A stretch of DNA of 64,000 bases, taken from a bacterium. GTDB taxonomy: Bacteria > Bacillota > Bacilli > Lactobacillales > Streptococcaceae. Shown piece after piece: positions 19,123 through 29,037 of the stretch. Numbering within the stretch: position 1 is the stretch's first letter; the number at the start of each line of letters is the position of its first letter. Where the stretch lies: contig CAJNBY010000011.1 of the NCBI GenBank assembly GCA_905221125.1, positions 6,227 through 70,226 of the forward strand, in the 5' to 3' direction. Below the pieces are notes generated by a model that searched no databases, was not told where the DNA came from, and saw only the letters and a list, made by a program, of their open reading frames with translations. A program made the translations under genes and the position numbers.

Positions 19123-20301
19123 ATGACACAACATCTTACAGCTGAAGCTCTTCGCAAAGAATTTCTTGCTGTTTTTGGTCAAGAAGCAGACCAAACTTTC
19201 TTTTCACCAGGTCGTATCAACTTGATTGGTGAGCACACAGACTATAATGGTGGACATGTATTTCCAGCAGCCATTTCCTTAGGAACTTATGGGGCTGCTC
19301 GCAAACGTGATGATCAAGTCTTGCGTTTCTACTCAGCTAACTTTGAGGACAAGGGCATTATCGAAGTGCCTTTAGCGGATCTCAAGTTTGAAAAAGAGCA
19401 CAACTGGACCAACTATCCAAAAGGGGTTCTTCATTTCTTGCAAGAAGCTGGGCACGTGATTGATAAAGGTTTTGATTTTTATGTTTATGGGAATATTCCA
19501 AATGGTGCTGGCTTGTCTTCTTCTGCATCCTTGGAACTCTTGACAGGAGTCGTGGCAGAGTATCTATTTGATTTAAAACTAGACCGTTTGGATTTGGTTA
19601 AAATCGGTAAACAAACAGAAAACAACTTTATCGGAGTAAACTCTGGTATTATGGATCAGTTTGCCATCGGTATGGGGGCAGACCAACGTGCTATTTACTT
19701 AGATACCAACACTCTAGAATACGACTTGGTGCCACTTGATTTAAAAGACAATGTCGTTGTTATTATGAACACCAATAAACGTCGTGAATTGGCGGATTCT
19801 AAATATAATGAACGCCGTGCTGAATGTGAAAAAGCAGTGGAAGAATTGCAAGCAGCCTTGGACATTCAGACCTTGGGTGAATTGGATGAGTGGACCTTTG
19901 ACCAATACAGCTATCTGATTAAAGATGAAAATCGTTTGAAACGTGCTCGTCATGCTGTGCTTGAAAACCAACGTACCCTTAAAGCTCAAGTAGCCCTTCA
20001 AGCAGGAGATTTGAAAACATTTGGTCGTTTGATGAATGCGTCACACGTTTCTCTTGAGCATGATTATGAAGTAACTGGTTTGGAATTGGATACTCTTGTT
20101 CACACAGCTTGGGCTCAAGAAGGTGTTCTCGGTGCTCGTATGACAGGGGCAGGTTTTGGCGGATGTGCCATTGCCTTGGTGCAAAAAGATACTGTTGAGG
20201 CCTTTAAGGAAGCTGTTGGAAAACACTACGAGGAAGTAGTTGGCTACGCTCCAAGCTTCTATATCGCTGAAGTTGCAGGTGGCACTCGCGTCCTTGACTA
20301 G
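19123..20301 (+). CDS. galK: Galactokinase
   Basis: This enzyme phosphorylates galactose to galactose-1-phosphate, the first step of the Leloir pathway. The 392-residue GHMP kinase shows all family motifs: the galactokinase signature [15 protein letters not shown] at ~28, the ATP-binding loop [13 protein letters not shown] at ~127, and the C-terminal [12 protein letters not shown] at ~340. The ATG at 19123 follows AAAGGAG. It is 18 bp upstream of galT and is expected to be transcribed with it from the promoter at 19038-19066. Confidence 0.97.
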   Translation: MTQHLTAEALRKEFLAVFGQEADQTFFSPGRINLIGEHTDYNGGHVFPAAISLGTYGAARKRDDQVLRFYSANFEDKGIIEVPLADLKFEKEHNWTNYPKGVLHFLQEAGHVIDKGFDFYVYGNIPNGAGLSSSASLELLTGVVAEYLFDLKLDRLDLVKIGKQTENNFIGVNSGIMDQFAIGMGADQRAIYLDTNTLEYDLVPLDLKDNVVVIMNTNKRRELADSKYNERRAECEKAVEELQAALDIQTLGELDEWTFDQYSYLIKDENRLKRARHAVLENQRTLKAQVALQAGDLKTFGRLMNASHVSLEHDYEVTGLELDTLVHTAWAQEGVLGARMTGAGFGGCAIALVQKDTVEAFKEAVGKHYEEVVGYAPSFYIAEVAGGTRVLD

Positions 20302-20319
20302 CCAAAAGGAGGCTCTATA

Positions 20320-21801
20320 GTGACCTTAGTAGATAAATTTGTAACACATGTCATTTCTGAAAGTTCATTTGAAGAAATGGATCGAATCTACCTGACCAAT
20401 CGTGTCTTGGCACGAGTGGGAGAAGGTGTTTTGGAAGTTGAGACCAATCTGGATAAAGTGATTGACCTCAAGGACCAGCTGGTCGAGGAAGCGGTTCGAT
20501 TAGAGATGATTGAGGATAGTCAGACTGCGCGTGAAATTCTCGGTGCTGAATTGATGGACTTGGTAACGCCTTGTCCGAGTCAGGTTAATCGTGATTTCTG
20601 GGAGACCTATGCCCAATCTCCTGAGCAGGCAATTGCGAACTTCTACCAACTCAGCCAGAAAAATGACTACATCAAGCTCAAGGCCATTGCTAAAAATATT
20701 GCTTATCGTGTTCTATCTGACTACGGAGAACTTGAGATTACCATCAACTTCTCTAAGCCTGAAAAGGATCCGAAAGAGATTGCGGCAGCCAAGTTGGTGC
20801 AAGCTAGCAATTATCCCCAGTGCCAGCTTTGCCTAGAGAACGAAGGCTACCATGGTCGGGTCAATCATCCAGCTCGCAGCAACCACCGTATTATCCGTTT
20901 TGAAATGGCGGGTCAGGAATGGGGCTTCCAGTATTCGCCCTATGCTTATTTTAATGAGCACTGTATCTTTTTAGATGGCCAGCATCGTCCCATGGCCATT
21001 AGTCGTCAGAGTTTTGAGCGTCTGCTGGCTATCGTAGAGCAGTTTCCGGGCTATTTTGCGGGTTCAAATGCCGACCTGCCGATTGTGGGGGGATCTATTC
21101 TGACTCATGATCACTACCAGGGGGGGCGTCACGTATTTCCTATGGAATTGGCTCCCTTGCAAAAGATTTTCCGATTTGCAGGTTTTGAGCAGGTCAAGGC
21201 TGGGATTGTCAAGTGGCCCATGTCAGTGTTACGCTTGACCTCGGATTCTAAAGAGGATTTGATCAACTTGGCTGATAAGATTTTGCAGGAATGGCGCCAG
21301 TATTCAGACCCTGCAGTGCAGATCTTGTCAGAAACAGACGGGACACCACATCATACTATCACACCGATTGCCCGTAAACGCGATGGACAGTTTGAGTTGG
21401 ACTTGGTCTTGCGGGACAATCAGACATCGTCAGAGCATCCTGATGGTATCTATCATCCCCACAAGGATGTCCAACATATCAAGAAGGAAAATATCGGATT
21501 GATTGAGGTCATGGGCTTGGCTATTTTGCCACCACGCCTGAAAGAAGAAGTGGAGCAAGTCGCTAGTTATCTTGTAGGTGGTGATGAGGCAGTTGCTACT
21601 TATCATCAGGAATGGGTAGACCAACTCAAAGCCCAACATACAGATCTAGCGGATAAAGAAAGAGCCCTTGAAATCGTCAAGGCCTCTGTTGGTGCTATCT
21701 TTGCGCGTGTACTTGAGGATGCAGGAGTCTACAAGCAGACGGAACAAGGACAGGCAGCCTTTATGCGCTTTGTGGAACAGGTCGGAATTTTACCAGACTA
21801 G
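20320..21801 (+). CDS. galT: Galactose-1-phosphate uridylyltransferase (class II)
   Basis: This enzyme exchanges UMP between UDP-glucose and galactose-1-phosphate in the Leloir pathway. The 493-residue length and sequence fit the Gram-positive GalT type, which is longer than the E. coli form. Recognisable segments are [15 protein letters not shown], with the Cys pair, and [15 protein letters not shown], with the active-site His region. The start is GTG at 20320, preceded by AAAGGAGG. No galE follows; the epimerase must be encoded elsewhere. Confidence 0.95.
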   Translation: MTLVDKFVTHVISESSFEEMDRIYLTNRVLARVGEGVLEVETNLDKVIDLKDQLVEEAVRLEMIEDSQTAREILGAELMDLVTPCPSQVNRDFWETYAQSPEQAIANFYQLSQKNDYIKLKAIAKNIAYRVLSDYGELEITINFSKPEKDPKEIAAAKLVQASNYPQCQLCLENEGYHGRVNHPARSNHRIIRFEMAGQEWGFQYSPYAYFNEHCIFLDGQHRPMAISRQSFERLLAIVEQFPGYFAGSNADLPIVGGSILTHDHYQGGRHVFPMELAPLQKIFRFAGFEQVKAGIVKWPMSVLRLTSDSKEDLINLADKILQEWRQYSDPAVQILSETDGTPHHTITPIARKRDGQFELDLVLRDNQTSSEHPDGIYHPHKDVQHIKKENIGLIEVMGLAILPPRLKEEVEQVASYLVGGDEAVATYHQEWVDQLKAQHTDLADKERALEIVKASVGAIFARVLEDAGVYKQTEQGQAAFMRFVEQVGILPD

Positions 21802-21870
21802 GAGCTTTCTCCTTGCACAGTCCTATAAAAAGTAGTATCATAGTGTCGTTTGAAATATCAGGAGGAAACG

Positions 21871-22275
21871 ATGAAAGATTTTCATTTTGACGCTATATCT
21901 GCCTTTGAAAATTACGAAATTGAAAAAATGAGAGATGGTCACGTTGTGGTGACGACCAAAGTAGTGGACTCGTCGCTCAACTACTATGGCAATGCCCATG
22001 GTGGCTATCTCTTTACCCTTTGTGACCAAATCAGTGGTTTGGTGGTTATCTCGCTGGGGCTTGATGGGGTGACGCTCCAATCCTCTATTAACTACCTCAA
22101 GGCAGGAAAACTTGACGACGTGTTGACCATTAAAGGAGAATGTGTCCATCAAGGTCGCACAACTTGTGTAGTGGATGTGGATATCACCAATCAAGAAGGC
22201 AAAAATGTCTGTAAAGCCACCTTTACCATGTTTGTCACAGGCCAAAGGTCAGAAGATAGACAGGTAAGGATATAG
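21871..22275 (+). CDS. PaaI-type hotdog-fold thioesterase
   Basis: This is a 134-residue single-domain hotdog protein of the PaaI/YdiI thioesterase group, which hydrolyses acyl-CoA esters. The NAHGGYLFTLCDQISG segment has the characteristic HGG turn and a downstream acidic residue. I use ATG 21871, which follows AGGAGGAAACG; an upstream TTG would put the ribosome site inside the gene. It stands alone between galT and the convergent pbuX. The true substrate is unknown. Confidence 0.85.
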   Translation: MKDFHFDAISAFENYEIEKMRDGHVVVTTKVVDSSLNYYGNAHGGYLFTLCDQISGLVVISLGLDGVTLQSSINYLKAGKLDDVLTIKGECVHQGRTTCVVDVDITNQEGKNVCKATFTMFVTGQRSEDRQVRI

Positions 22276-22282
22276 ATAAACA

Positions 22283-22306
22283 AAAAAGAGGCTCTCACCT
22301 CTTTTT
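22283..22306. terminator. Bidirectional terminator between thioesterase and pbuX
   Basis: AAAAAGAGG and CCTCTTTTT arms enclose CTCTCA. It serves the plus-strand thioesterase and lies immediately past the pbuX stop. Confidence 0.85.
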
Positions 22307-22307
22307 C

Positions 22308-23570
22308 TTATTTCTTTTTATGATTTAGTACCGCATTGAGGACAATGGCAAGTAGGCTGGCTACGACGATTCCGTTTGAAAAGAACATTTGGAAGGCTGT
22401 AGGCATGCTGATGAAGAGATTACTGTTATTGAGTCCGACACCTGCAGCGATGGATACAGCTGCGATAAGGAAGTTGTGTTCATTGTTAGCAAAGTCAACA
22501 CGAGCGAGGATTTGCATCCCTTGAATAGATACAAAACCAAACATCACCAGCATGGCACCACCGAGGACAGGACTCGGAATGATTTGGGCAAGGGCGCCAA
22601 ACTTAGGAAGGAGTCCAAGGAGAACCAGGAAACCAGCTGCGTAGTAGATTGGCAGGCGTTTCTTGATACCTGATAATTTAACCAGACCAACGTTTTGTGA
22701 AAATCCTGTGTAAGGGAAGGTGTTAAAGATTCCTCCGAGAAGTACGGCTAAACCTTCTGCACGGTAACCGTTACGCAGGCGCGTGCTGTCGATTGGATCT
22801 TTCGTGATGTCAGACAAGGCTAGGTAAACACCTGTTGACTCAACCATAGACACCGTTGCGATGATACACATCATGACAATAGATGAGATTTCAAAGGTTG
22901 GCATCCCAAAGTAGAGAGGAGTTGGGACATGGACAAGAGGTGCTGCAGCAACAGGAGAGAAGTCCACCAAGCCCATGCTAGCAGCGATGGCAGTTCCAAC
23001 AACCAGACCAATCAAAATAGAGATAGACTTGATAAATCCTTTGGTAAAGATGTTTATCAAGAGGATAATCAGAACAGTGATAGCTGCAAGCAAGAGACTT
23101 TGAACAGTTGGCTCTGGAACGTTATTTCCCATATTTCCAATAGCGACAGGAATCAAGGTTAAACCAATCGTGGTAATAACAGAGCCTGTTACGATAGAAG
23201 GAAATAGATTGGCCACTTTTGAGAAGATTCCTGAAACAAGAACCACGTAAATCCCTGATGCGATAAGGGCACCAAACATAGCACCACTACCATGACTTTG
23301 ACCAATCATAATCAAGGGAGCGACTGATTGGAAAGCAACTCCAAGAACGACTGGTAGTCCAATTCCAAAGTATTTGTTGAGTTGGAGTTGGAGGAAGGTA
23401 GCCACCCCACACATGAAGATATCTGTGGAAATCAGGTAGGTCAACTGCTCAGCTGAATAGCCAAGGGCTGTTGCAATCATGATGGGAACCAAGATAGATC
23501 CTGAGTACATGGCTAGTAAGTGCTGCAAGCCAAGAACGGCTGCTTGCGAGTGTTTTTCTTGAGTTTGCAT
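22308..23570 (-). CDS. pbuX: Xanthine permease PbuX (NCS2 family)
   Basis: This is a 420-residue nucleobase:cation symporter-2 family permease with about 14 spans, taking up xanthine for the salvage enzyme encoded upstream. Family features include the LGVAFQSVAPLI segment and the ESTGVYLALSDIT region carrying the conserved Glu. Its ATG overlaps the xpt stop (TAATG), so it is translationally coupled. Control by the guanine riboswitch upstream of xpt is expected. Confidence 0.93.
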   Translation of the reverse strand: MQTQEKHSQAAVLGLQHLLAMYSGSILVPIMIATALGYSAEQLTYLISTDIFMCGVATFLQLQLNKYFGIGLPVVLGVAFQSVAPLIMIGQSHGSGAMFGALIASGIYVVLVSGIFSKVANLFPSIVTGSVITTIGLTLIPVAIGNMGNNVPEPTVQSLLLAAITVLIILLINIFTKGFIKSISILIGLVVGTAIAASMGLVDFSPVAAAPLVHVPTPLYFGMPTFEISSIVMMCIIATVSMVESTGVYLALSDITKDPIDSTRLRNGYRAEGLAVLLGGIFNTFPYTGFSQNVGLVKLSGIKKRLPIYYAAGFLVLLGLLPKFGALAQIIPSPVLGGAMLVMFGFVSIQGMQILARVDFANNEHNFLIAAVSIAAGVGLNNSNLFISMPTAFQMFFSNGIVVASLLAIVLNAVLNHKKK

Positions 23571-24151
23571 TAGAGATCTGCCTCCTTAAATACGACCTGA
23601 CCATTTTCAAAACGATCCAAGCGAGCGAGTGATAGGACAGGATAGCCTGCTTTTTCAAGCAAATTACGACCATCTTGGAAGGATTTTTCAATCACGATAC
23701 CGATAGCTTCGACTGTGGCACCTGCCTGTTTGATGATTTGAATCAAGCCTTTAGCAGCTTGGCCGTTAGCAAGGAAATCGTCGATAATCAAAACCTTGTC
23801 CTCTGGTGAGAGGAATTTCCCAGCGATGGAAACGGTGCTGGTCACTTGCTTGGTAAAGGAGTAGACTTTGGCAGTTAAGATACCCTCGTTCATGGTAATG
23901 TTTTTAGCTTTTTTGGCGAAAATCATGGGTACATTCAAGGCTTCAGCTGTAAAAACGGCTGGGGCAATGCCTGACGCTTCAATGGTTACGACCTTGGTAA
24001 TGCCAGCAGTAGCGAATTTTTCCGCAAAAACCTTACCAATCTCTCGCATCAAGCTAAAGTCGACTTGGTGGGTTAAAAAGGAATCCACCTTGAGGATGTT
24101 ATCACCCAAGATATGCCCATCCTCGAGGATGCGCTCTTCTAATAATTTCAT
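23570..24151 (-). CDS. xpt: Xanthine phosphoribosyltransferase
   Basis: This enzyme converts xanthine and PRPP to XMP in purine salvage. The 193-residue protein has the PRPP-binding motif [17 protein letters not shown] and a type I PRTase fold. It is the first gene of a two-gene operon with pbuX and is preceded by a 5' leader with a purine aptamer and terminator. The ATG at 24151 follows TAGGAGGTC. Nothing is unusual compared with other streptococcal Xpt proteins. Confidence 0.95.
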   Translation of the reverse strand: MKLLEERILEDGHILGDNILKVDSFLTHQVDFSLMREIGKVFAEKFATAGITKVVTIEASGIAPAVFTAEALNVPMIFAKKAKNITMNEGILTAKVYSFTKQVTSTVSIAGKFLSPEDKVLIIDDFLANGQAAKGLIQIIKQAGATVEAIGIVIEKSFQDGRNLLEKAGYPVLSLARLDRFENGQVVFKEADL

Positions 24152-24218
24152 AAGACCTCCTAAAGTCTAAAAGCCAATAAATTTCCTTGTTTCAGATTTC
24201 TATCCAGTAAAACTGATA

Positions 24219-24252
24219 GAAAAAGGACCTACTTAATCTCTAAGCAAGTCCC
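24219..24252 (-). terminator. Riboswitch-controlled terminator before xpt
   Basis: On the minus strand GGACTTGCTTA pairs with TAAGTAGGTCC over 11 bp, with two G-T pairs, followed by TTTTT. It lies between the aptamer and xpt and is the expected off-state hairpin. Confidence 0.85.
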
Positions 24253-24292
24253 CAAAATAGGCATGGCAAAAAAGACCATCCCCTCAAGCTAA

Positions 24293-24360
24293 CTTACTTA
24301 TTGTTAGGTGTTCCGGCACCTTGTAGAAACGTCGTGCCAATTCACGACATAAACAAGTAA
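24293..24360 (-). ncRNA. Purine (guanine-class) riboswitch aptamer
   Basis: The minus strand shows the purine-aptamer layout: a P1 stem (ACTTGTTT with AACAATAAGT), the P2 hairpin GTCGTGAATTGGCACGAC, the joining sequence GTTTCTAC, and the P3 hairpin GGTGCCGGAACACC, ending in CTAAC. The conserved C in the 3' joining strand specifies guanine, hypoxanthine or xanthine rather than adenine. It controls xpt-pbuX through the terminator at 24219-24252. Confidence 0.93.
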
Positions 24361-24525
24361 AACGATATTCAATTTTAAATAGGTTTGTACCAATGTTTTT
24401 ATTTTACACTAAATAACTTTAGAAATCAAATATTTTGTCAGTGTTTTGCAATAAAAAACGAACAAATCGAAGAAAAATGGACGAATTCTCAATTATAGGC
24501 TAACCTTTAGAAGGTTTTTCCATCA

Positions 24526-24574
24526 TAAAAGGGCATATTATTAGGTTTTTAAACACCTGACAATATGCCTTTTT
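24526..24574. repeat. Hairpin repeat related to the one at 17869
   Basis: GGGCATATTATTAGG and CCTGACAATATGCC arms surround TTTTTAAACA. T-rich flanks on both strands make it a likely terminator for the minus-strand VOC/exoA genes. The core matches the 17869-17918 hairpin. Confidence 0.6.
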
Positions 24575-24593
24575 CTGATTTGAAAGATTTTTT

Positions 24594-24980
24594 CTATTCG
24601 CTAAATCTTAAAAAATAGCCATCTGGATCCAAAACTGCAAATTCGTGAGGGTAAATAAAGCTATCTCCCACTCGAAATTCTCTTTTGGTCAGCGGACGAT
24701 GGATAGGATAGTCAGCTTCCAGCAGTTTTTGGTGGAGCTGAGGGACATCTTCAATGCCAAAGGAAATATTGACACCGCGCCCGAAAGGATAGGTTAGTTG
24801 GGCTAATTCTTCTGTGCTGCCTTCTTCTAGCATAAGTTGACAGTCTTCAAGCGAGAGGAAGAGAAATTTCTCCTCTGGACGCTCGTATTCGACAGAAAAT
24901 CCCAGCAAGTCGCAGTAGAAGTGGCGTGACTTTTCGAGGTCAGATACTACAAATTCGGGAATGACAGCTTGATAGTCCAT
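24594..24980 (-). CDS. VOC-superfamily (glyoxalase/bleomycin-resistance-like) protein
   Basis: This 128-residue protein has the paired beta-alpha-beta-beta-beta VOC fold. The start IPEFVVSDLEKSRHFYCDLLGF and the end EFAVLDPDGYFLRFSE are the hallmark segments. Members bind metals or sequester small molecules such as bleomycin; the ligand here is unknown. It is 11 bp downstream of exoA and co-oriented, so probably transcribed with it. Resistance function should not be assumed from the fold. Confidence 0.85.
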   Translation of the reverse strand: MDYQAVIPEFVVSDLEKSRHFYCDLLGFSVEYERPEEKFLFLSLEDCQLMLEEGSTEELAQLTYPFGRGVNISFGIEDVPQLHQKLLEADYPIHRPLTKREFRVGDSFIYPHEFAVLDPDGYFLRFSE

Positions 24981-24991
24981 TAGCTTTCTCC

Positions 24992-25819
24992 TTAGAGCTC
25001 AATCTCCATGACAATGGGTGTGTGGTCTTGACGAGCTCCTGAGTCAATCATGTCAGACTTGGTCACCTTGTCAGCGATGCGGTTACTTGTGAGCCAGTAG
25101 TCGATTCTCCAGCCTGTATTGTTGATTTTAGAAGTCTTGCTGCGCTGTGCCCACCAAGTGTAGCGTTCTGGAACATCGCCATGAACATGACGGAAGGTGT
25201 CAGTAAATCCAGTTGCCAAAAGGTTGGTAAATCCAGCACGTTCCTCGTCGGTAAATCCAGGTGAACGGCGGTTGCTAGCAGGATTTGCAAGGTCGATTTC
25301 ATTGTGGGCCACATTGTAGTCGCCAGTCGCAAGAACTGGTTTTTCTTTGTCTAGTTTAGCTAAATACTCAGCATATTTGACATCCCAGACTTGGCGTTCT
25401 TCCAAACGTTTAAGGCCATCACCAGCGTTTGGAGTGTAAACCTGTGTTACGAAAAATTCATCAAATTCCAAGGTGATGATGCGGCCTTCCAAGTCCATGG
25501 TAGAAGGTGCACCGATTTCTGGAAAGCTGATAGTTGGTGTGAGTTCTTTCTTATAAAGGAACATGGTACCAGCGTAGCCTTTACGGGCAGGTTCTTGGGA
25601 AGAGCGCCACGTATTTTCGTATCCTGGGAAGAGTTCCTCTAAAATTTCCAAGTGTTTCTTTGTTGGACCCTTGGCAGAAAGCTTGGTTTCTTGGATAGCG
25701 ATGATATCAGCATTTTCAGCGACCAAGGTTTGTAGGACTTCTTGGGATAATTTCGCGCGAGCTGAGTCACTAGTTAGGGCTGCGTTGAGGGAATCAATAT
25801 TCCATGAGATGAGTTTCAT
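24992..25819 (-). CDS. exoA: Exodeoxyribonuclease III / AP endonuclease
   Basis: This is a 275-residue exonuclease III family enzyme that cuts at abasic sites and degrades duplex DNA from 3' ends in base excision repair. Catalytic motifs are present: KLISWNIDSLNA, the metal-binding Glu in IQETKLS, GDYNVAHNEIDLANP, and the terminal DHTPIVMEI with the catalytic His. It carries its own upstream region (25820-25952) divergent from the next gene. It matches pneumococcal ExoA in length and order. Confidence 0.95.
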   Translation of the reverse strand: MKLISWNIDSLNAALTSDSARAKLSQEVLQTLVAENADIIAIQETKLSAKGPTKKHLEILEELFPGYENTWRSSQEPARKGYAGTMFLYKKELTPTISFPEIGAPSTMDLEGRIITLEFDEFFVTQVYTPNAGDGLKRLEERQVWDVKYAEYLAKLDKEKPVLATGDYNVAHNEIDLANPASNRRSPGFTDEERAGFTNLLATGFTDTFRHVHGDVPERYTWWAQRSKTSKINNTGWRIDYWLTSNRIADKVTKSDMIDSGARQDHTPIVMEIEL

Positions 25820-25952
25820 AAAGTTACCTTTTTCATTCAGATTATAGATTTTATTATACCAAAAAAAGGTCTATTTCCCCAACGTATGGTTTGAAAAATC
25901 ACCCTCTTTCGTTTATAATTAAGAATGATTTTATGAAAGGGAGTGAAAATAA

Positions 25953-26408
25953 ATGAAATTTTACTCATATGACTATGTGCTTAGCCAAATCAGTCAGCAA
26001 AATGGAATCATGATTGGCTTTGGGATTGTGCTCCTAGCTATCACAGGATTTTTTGCTTTTAAGGCTTATCGTGATAAAAAGGGAACTAAATTTCGGGAAT
26101 TGGTCATGATTTTGGCTTTGACTTTGGTAGCCATGCTTTTGGTGACAATCTCAAAATACCAGACCAATCAAGCCTCTAACAATCAATTTCAAACTTCACT
26201 TCATTTCATAGAGGTTGTTTCCAAAGACTTGGGAGTGGATAAATCAGAAGTTTATGTCAATACTTCAGCTGCTACTGATGGAGCGCTTGTCAAGGTAGGT
26301 CCAAATGTCTACCGTGCTATGAACGGGAGCGAACCAGACAAGTATCTTTTAGAGAAATTAGAATTGCATCAAACAGACGCTATTGAATTGGTGGAGGTAA
26401 ACAAATGA
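25953..26408 (+). CDS. DUF3290 membrane protein
   Basis: This is a 151-residue protein with two N-terminal membrane helices (about residues 20-40 and 48-68) and a soluble C-terminal domain, matching the DUF3290 family of Firmicutes. The function is not known. It overlaps the following DUF421 gene by 4 bp, and the two families commonly occur as a pair, so they probably act together at the membrane. The start follows GGGAGTG. Confidence 0.8.
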   Translation: MKFYSYDYVLSQISQQNGIMIGFGIVLLAITGFFAFKAYRDKKGTKFRELVMILALTLVAMLLVTISKYQTNQASNNQFQTSLHFIEVVSKDLGVDKSEVYVNTSAATDGALVKVGPNVYRAMNGSEPDKYLLEKLELHQTDAIELVEVNK

Positions 26409-27040
26409 CGCTCAACTATATGGAAATTTTAATCAAACTAGCCTTGGGTCTCTTTTCGCTTGTTTTTGTTATCAATGTGACAGGAAAGGGGAACCTAGCA
26501 CCTAACTCTGCGACAGACCAAATTCAAAACTATGTTCTCGGTGGTATCATCGGTGGGGTGATTTACAATAGTTCTATCAGCATTCTCCAATATGCAGTGA
26601 TTTTGATGATGTGGACGATTTTGGTCTTGACCCTCAAATGGCTCAACAACAATGTTCGTTTTGTCAAACACTTGATTGATGGCAAGCCAACTCTCCTTAT
26701 CAAAAATGGGAAGATTGACCCAGAAGCCTGTCGTTCAGTTGGTTTGTCTGCATCGGATGTAGCCCTCAAACTTCGTAGCCAAGGGATTTTCCAGATGAAA
26801 CAAGTCAAACGAGCTGTGCAGGAGCAAAATGGCCAACTCATCGTGGTCCAAATGGGAGATGAAAATCCTAAGTATCCAGTTGTGACTGACGGTGTGATCC
26901 AAGTCGATGTCTTGGAATCGATTGGTCGTAGCGAAGAGTGGCTGCTTGATAACCTCAGCAAACAAGGGCATGACAATGTAGCCAACATCTTTATCGCTGA
27001 GTATGACAAGGGTGTCGTCTCAGTCGTAACTTATGAATAA
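26405..27040 (+). CDS. DUF421 (YetF-like) membrane protein
   Basis: This 211-residue protein has about three N-terminal spans and a cytoplasmic YetF-type domain; KPTLLIKNGKIDPEACR and the LRSQGIFQMKQVKRA segment are typical. In Bacillus, YetF-like proteins are linked to spore membranes and germinant access, but the streptococcal role is unknown. It is translationally coupled to the DUF3290 gene. A BOX repeat follows at once, with no clear separate terminator. Confidence 0.82.
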   Translation: MTLNYMEILIKLALGLFSLVFVINVTGKGNLAPNSATDQIQNYVLGGIIGGVIYNSSISILQYAVILMMWTILVLTLKWLNNNVRFVKHLIDGKPTLLIKNGKIDPEACRSVGLSASDVALKLRSQGIFQMKQVKRAVQEQNGQLIVVQMGDENPKYPVVTDGVIQVDVLESIGRSEEWLLDNLSKQGHDNVANIFIAEYDKGVVSVVTYE

Positions 27041-27056
27041 GAAAAACCTGGGGTCT

Positions 27057-27251
27057 TGTACTCTTTGAAAATCTCTTCAAACCGCATCAACGTCGCCTTG
27101 CCGTAGATATGGTTACTGACTTCGTCAGTTCTATCCACAACCTCAAAACAGTGTTTTGAGCTGACTTCGTCAGTCTTATCTACAACCTCAAAGCAGTGCT
27201 TTGAGCAGCCTGCGGCTAGTTACCTAGTTTGCTTTTTGATTTTCATTGAGT
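27057..27251. repeat. BOX element (A-B-B-C type)
   Basis: This is a 195-bp pneumococcal BOX repeat. The boxA-like start TACTCTTTGAAAATCTCTTC is followed by two boxB-like units containing CTGACTTCGTCAGT and ACAGTGTTTTGAG or GCAGTGCTTTGAG. It ends with boxC (GCGGCTAGTTACCTAG, TTTGATTTTCATTGAGT). The dyads can form stem-loops. It lies between DUF421 and an ABC exporter gene. Confidence 0.9.
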
Positions 27252-27291
27252 CTTGGCCTCAGGTTTCCATTTGCAATCAGAAAGGGATGTT

Positions 27292-29037
27292 ATGTCCATT
27301 ATTCAAAAACTTTGGTGGTTTTTCAAGTTAGAAAAACGCCGTTATCTAGTCGGGATTGTAGCCCTGGTCTTGGTTTCCGTCCTCAATCTCATTCCACCTA
27401 TGGTCATGGGGCGGGTCATTGATGCCATCACATCGGGGCAATTAACCCAGCAGGACCTCCTTCTTGACCTATTTTACTTGCTACTTGCGGCCTTTGGGAT
27501 GTACTATCTGCGCTATGTTTGGCGTATGTATATCCTTGGAACTTCCTACCGTTTGGGACAGATTATGCGGTCTCGCTTGTTTGAGCATTTCACAAAAATG
27601 TCTCCAGCCTTTTATCAGACCTATCGTACAGGGGACCTGATGGCACACGCAACTAATGATATCAATGCCCTAACTCGTCTGGCAGGGGGCGGTGTTATGT
27701 CTGCGGTGGATGCTTCTATCACGGCGCTGGTGACCTTGCTGACCATGCTCTTTAGCATCTCATGGCAAATGACCTTGGTTGCCATTCTACCCCTACCTTT
27801 CATGGCTTATGCAACTAGCCGTTTAGGGAGAAAGACCCACAAGGCCTTTGGCCAATCCCAGGTTGTCTTTTCTGAACTCAATAACAAGGTGCAGGAGTCT
27901 GTATCAGGTATTAAAGTAACCAAGTCTTTCGGGTATCAGGCGGATGAGTTGAAGTCCTTTCAGGCAGTCAATGAATTGACCTTCCAAAAGAACCTGCAAA
28001 CCATGAAATACGATAGTCTCTTTGACCCCATGGTTCTCTTGTTTGTTGGTTCATCCTATGTTTTAACGCTTTTGGTCGGTTCCTTGATGGTTCAGGAAGG
28101 GCAAATCACGGTTGGAAATCTGGTCACCTTTATCAGCTACTTGGATATGCTGGTTTGGCCTCTTATGGCTATTGGTTTCCTCTTTAATATCACTCAGCGA
28201 GGGAAGGTTTCTTACCAGCGGATTGAGGAACTTTTATCTCAGGAATCACCTGTAAAAGATCCTGAATTTCCTTTAGATGGTGTTGCAAATGGACGCTTGG
28301 AGTACGCCATTGACAGCTTTGCCTTTGAAAATGAGGAAACATTGACGGATATTCACTTTAGTTTGGAAAAAGGGCAAACCCTGGGCTTGGTCGGGCAGAC
28401 AGGCTCTGGAAAAACGTCCTTGATTAAACTCCTCTTGCGAGAATACGATGTAGATAAGGGAGCTATTTATCTAAACGGTCACGATATTCGGGACTATCGT
28501 CTGACAGACCTTCGTAGTCTTATGGGCTATGTTCCTCAGGACCAGTTCCTCTTTGCGACTTCGATTTTAGACAATATCCGCTTTGGCAATCCTAAACTGC
28601 CTCTTTCAGCGGTCGAGGAAGCGACCAAGCTAGCTCAAGTTTACCAAGACATTGTAGCCATGCCTCAGGGATTTGATACGTTGATTGGTGAAAAGGGAGT
28701 CAGTCTTTCTGGAGGTCAAAAGCAACGTCTGGCCATGAGTCGGGCTATGATTTTAGATCCCGATATCTTGATTTTGGATGATTCCTTGTCAGCCGTGGAT
28801 GCCAAGACAGAGTATGCGATTATCGACAATCTCAAGGAGACGCGCAAAGACAAGACAACCATTATCACGGCCCATCGCCTCAGTGCAGTTGTCCATGCAG
28901 ATTTGATTTTGGTTCTGCAAAATGGACAGATTATCGAACGAGGCACGCATGATGACTTGCTAGCCCTGGATGGCTGGTATGCGCAAACCTATCAATCTCA
29001 GCAGTTGGAAATGAAAGGAGAAGAAGATGCAGAATAA
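27292..29037 (+). CDS. ABC exporter half-transporter A (degenerate catalytic site)
   Basis: This is a 581-residue exporter with six N-terminal spans and a C-terminal nucleotide-binding domain. Walker A is GQTGSGKTS, the signature is LSGGQKQRL and Walker B is LILDDSLSAVD, with Asp in place of the catalytic Glu. I use ATG 27292 (MSIIQKLWWF); an in-frame upstream start would read out of the BOX repeat. It overlaps its partner gene by 11 bp. The pair resembles heterodimeric multidrug exporters of the LmrCD type; the substrate is unknown. Confidence 0.88.
   Translation: MSIIQKLWWFFKLEKRRYLVGIVALVLVSVLNLIPPMVMGRVIDAITSGQLTQQDLLLDLFYLLLAAFGMYYLRYVWRMYILGTSYRLGQIMRSRLFEHFTKMSPAFYQTYRTGDLMAHATNDINALTRLAGGGVMSAVDASITALVTLLTMLFSISWQMTLVAILPLPFMAYATSRLGRKTHKAFGQSQVVFSELNNKVQESVSGIKVTKSFGYQADELKSFQAVNELTFQKNLQTMKYDSLFDPMVLLFVGSSYVLTLLVGSLMVQEGQITVGNLVTFISYLDMLVWPLMAIGFLFNITQRGKVSYQRIEELLSQESPVKDPEFPLDGVANGRLEYAIDSFAFENEETLTDIHFSLEKGQTLGLVGQTGSGKTSLIKLLLREYDVDKGAIYLNGHDIRDYRLTDLRSLMGYVPQDQFLFATSILDNIRFGNPKLPLSAVEEATKLAQVYQDIVAMPQGFDTLIGEKGVSLSGGQKQRLAMSRAMILDPDILILDDSLSAVDAKTEYAIIDNLKETRKDKTTIITAHRLSAVVHADLILVLQNGQIIERGTHDDLLALDGWYAQTYQSQQLEMKGEEDAE

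Noticed and set aside
24197..24222. TTTCTATC/GATAGAAA hairpin as the xpt terminator
   Set aside because: No T-run follows it on the minus strand; the 24219-24252 stem with TTTTT fits the terminator role.
27057..27251. Possible CRISPR-like or tandem protein-coding repeat
   Set aside because: The repeated units are boxB copies of a BOX element with dyad symmetry, with no spacer pattern and no cas genes.
27253..27291. Upstream start for ABC exporter subunit A
   Set aside because: It begins at the edge of the BOX repeat; ATG 27292 gives the usual exporter N-terminus.
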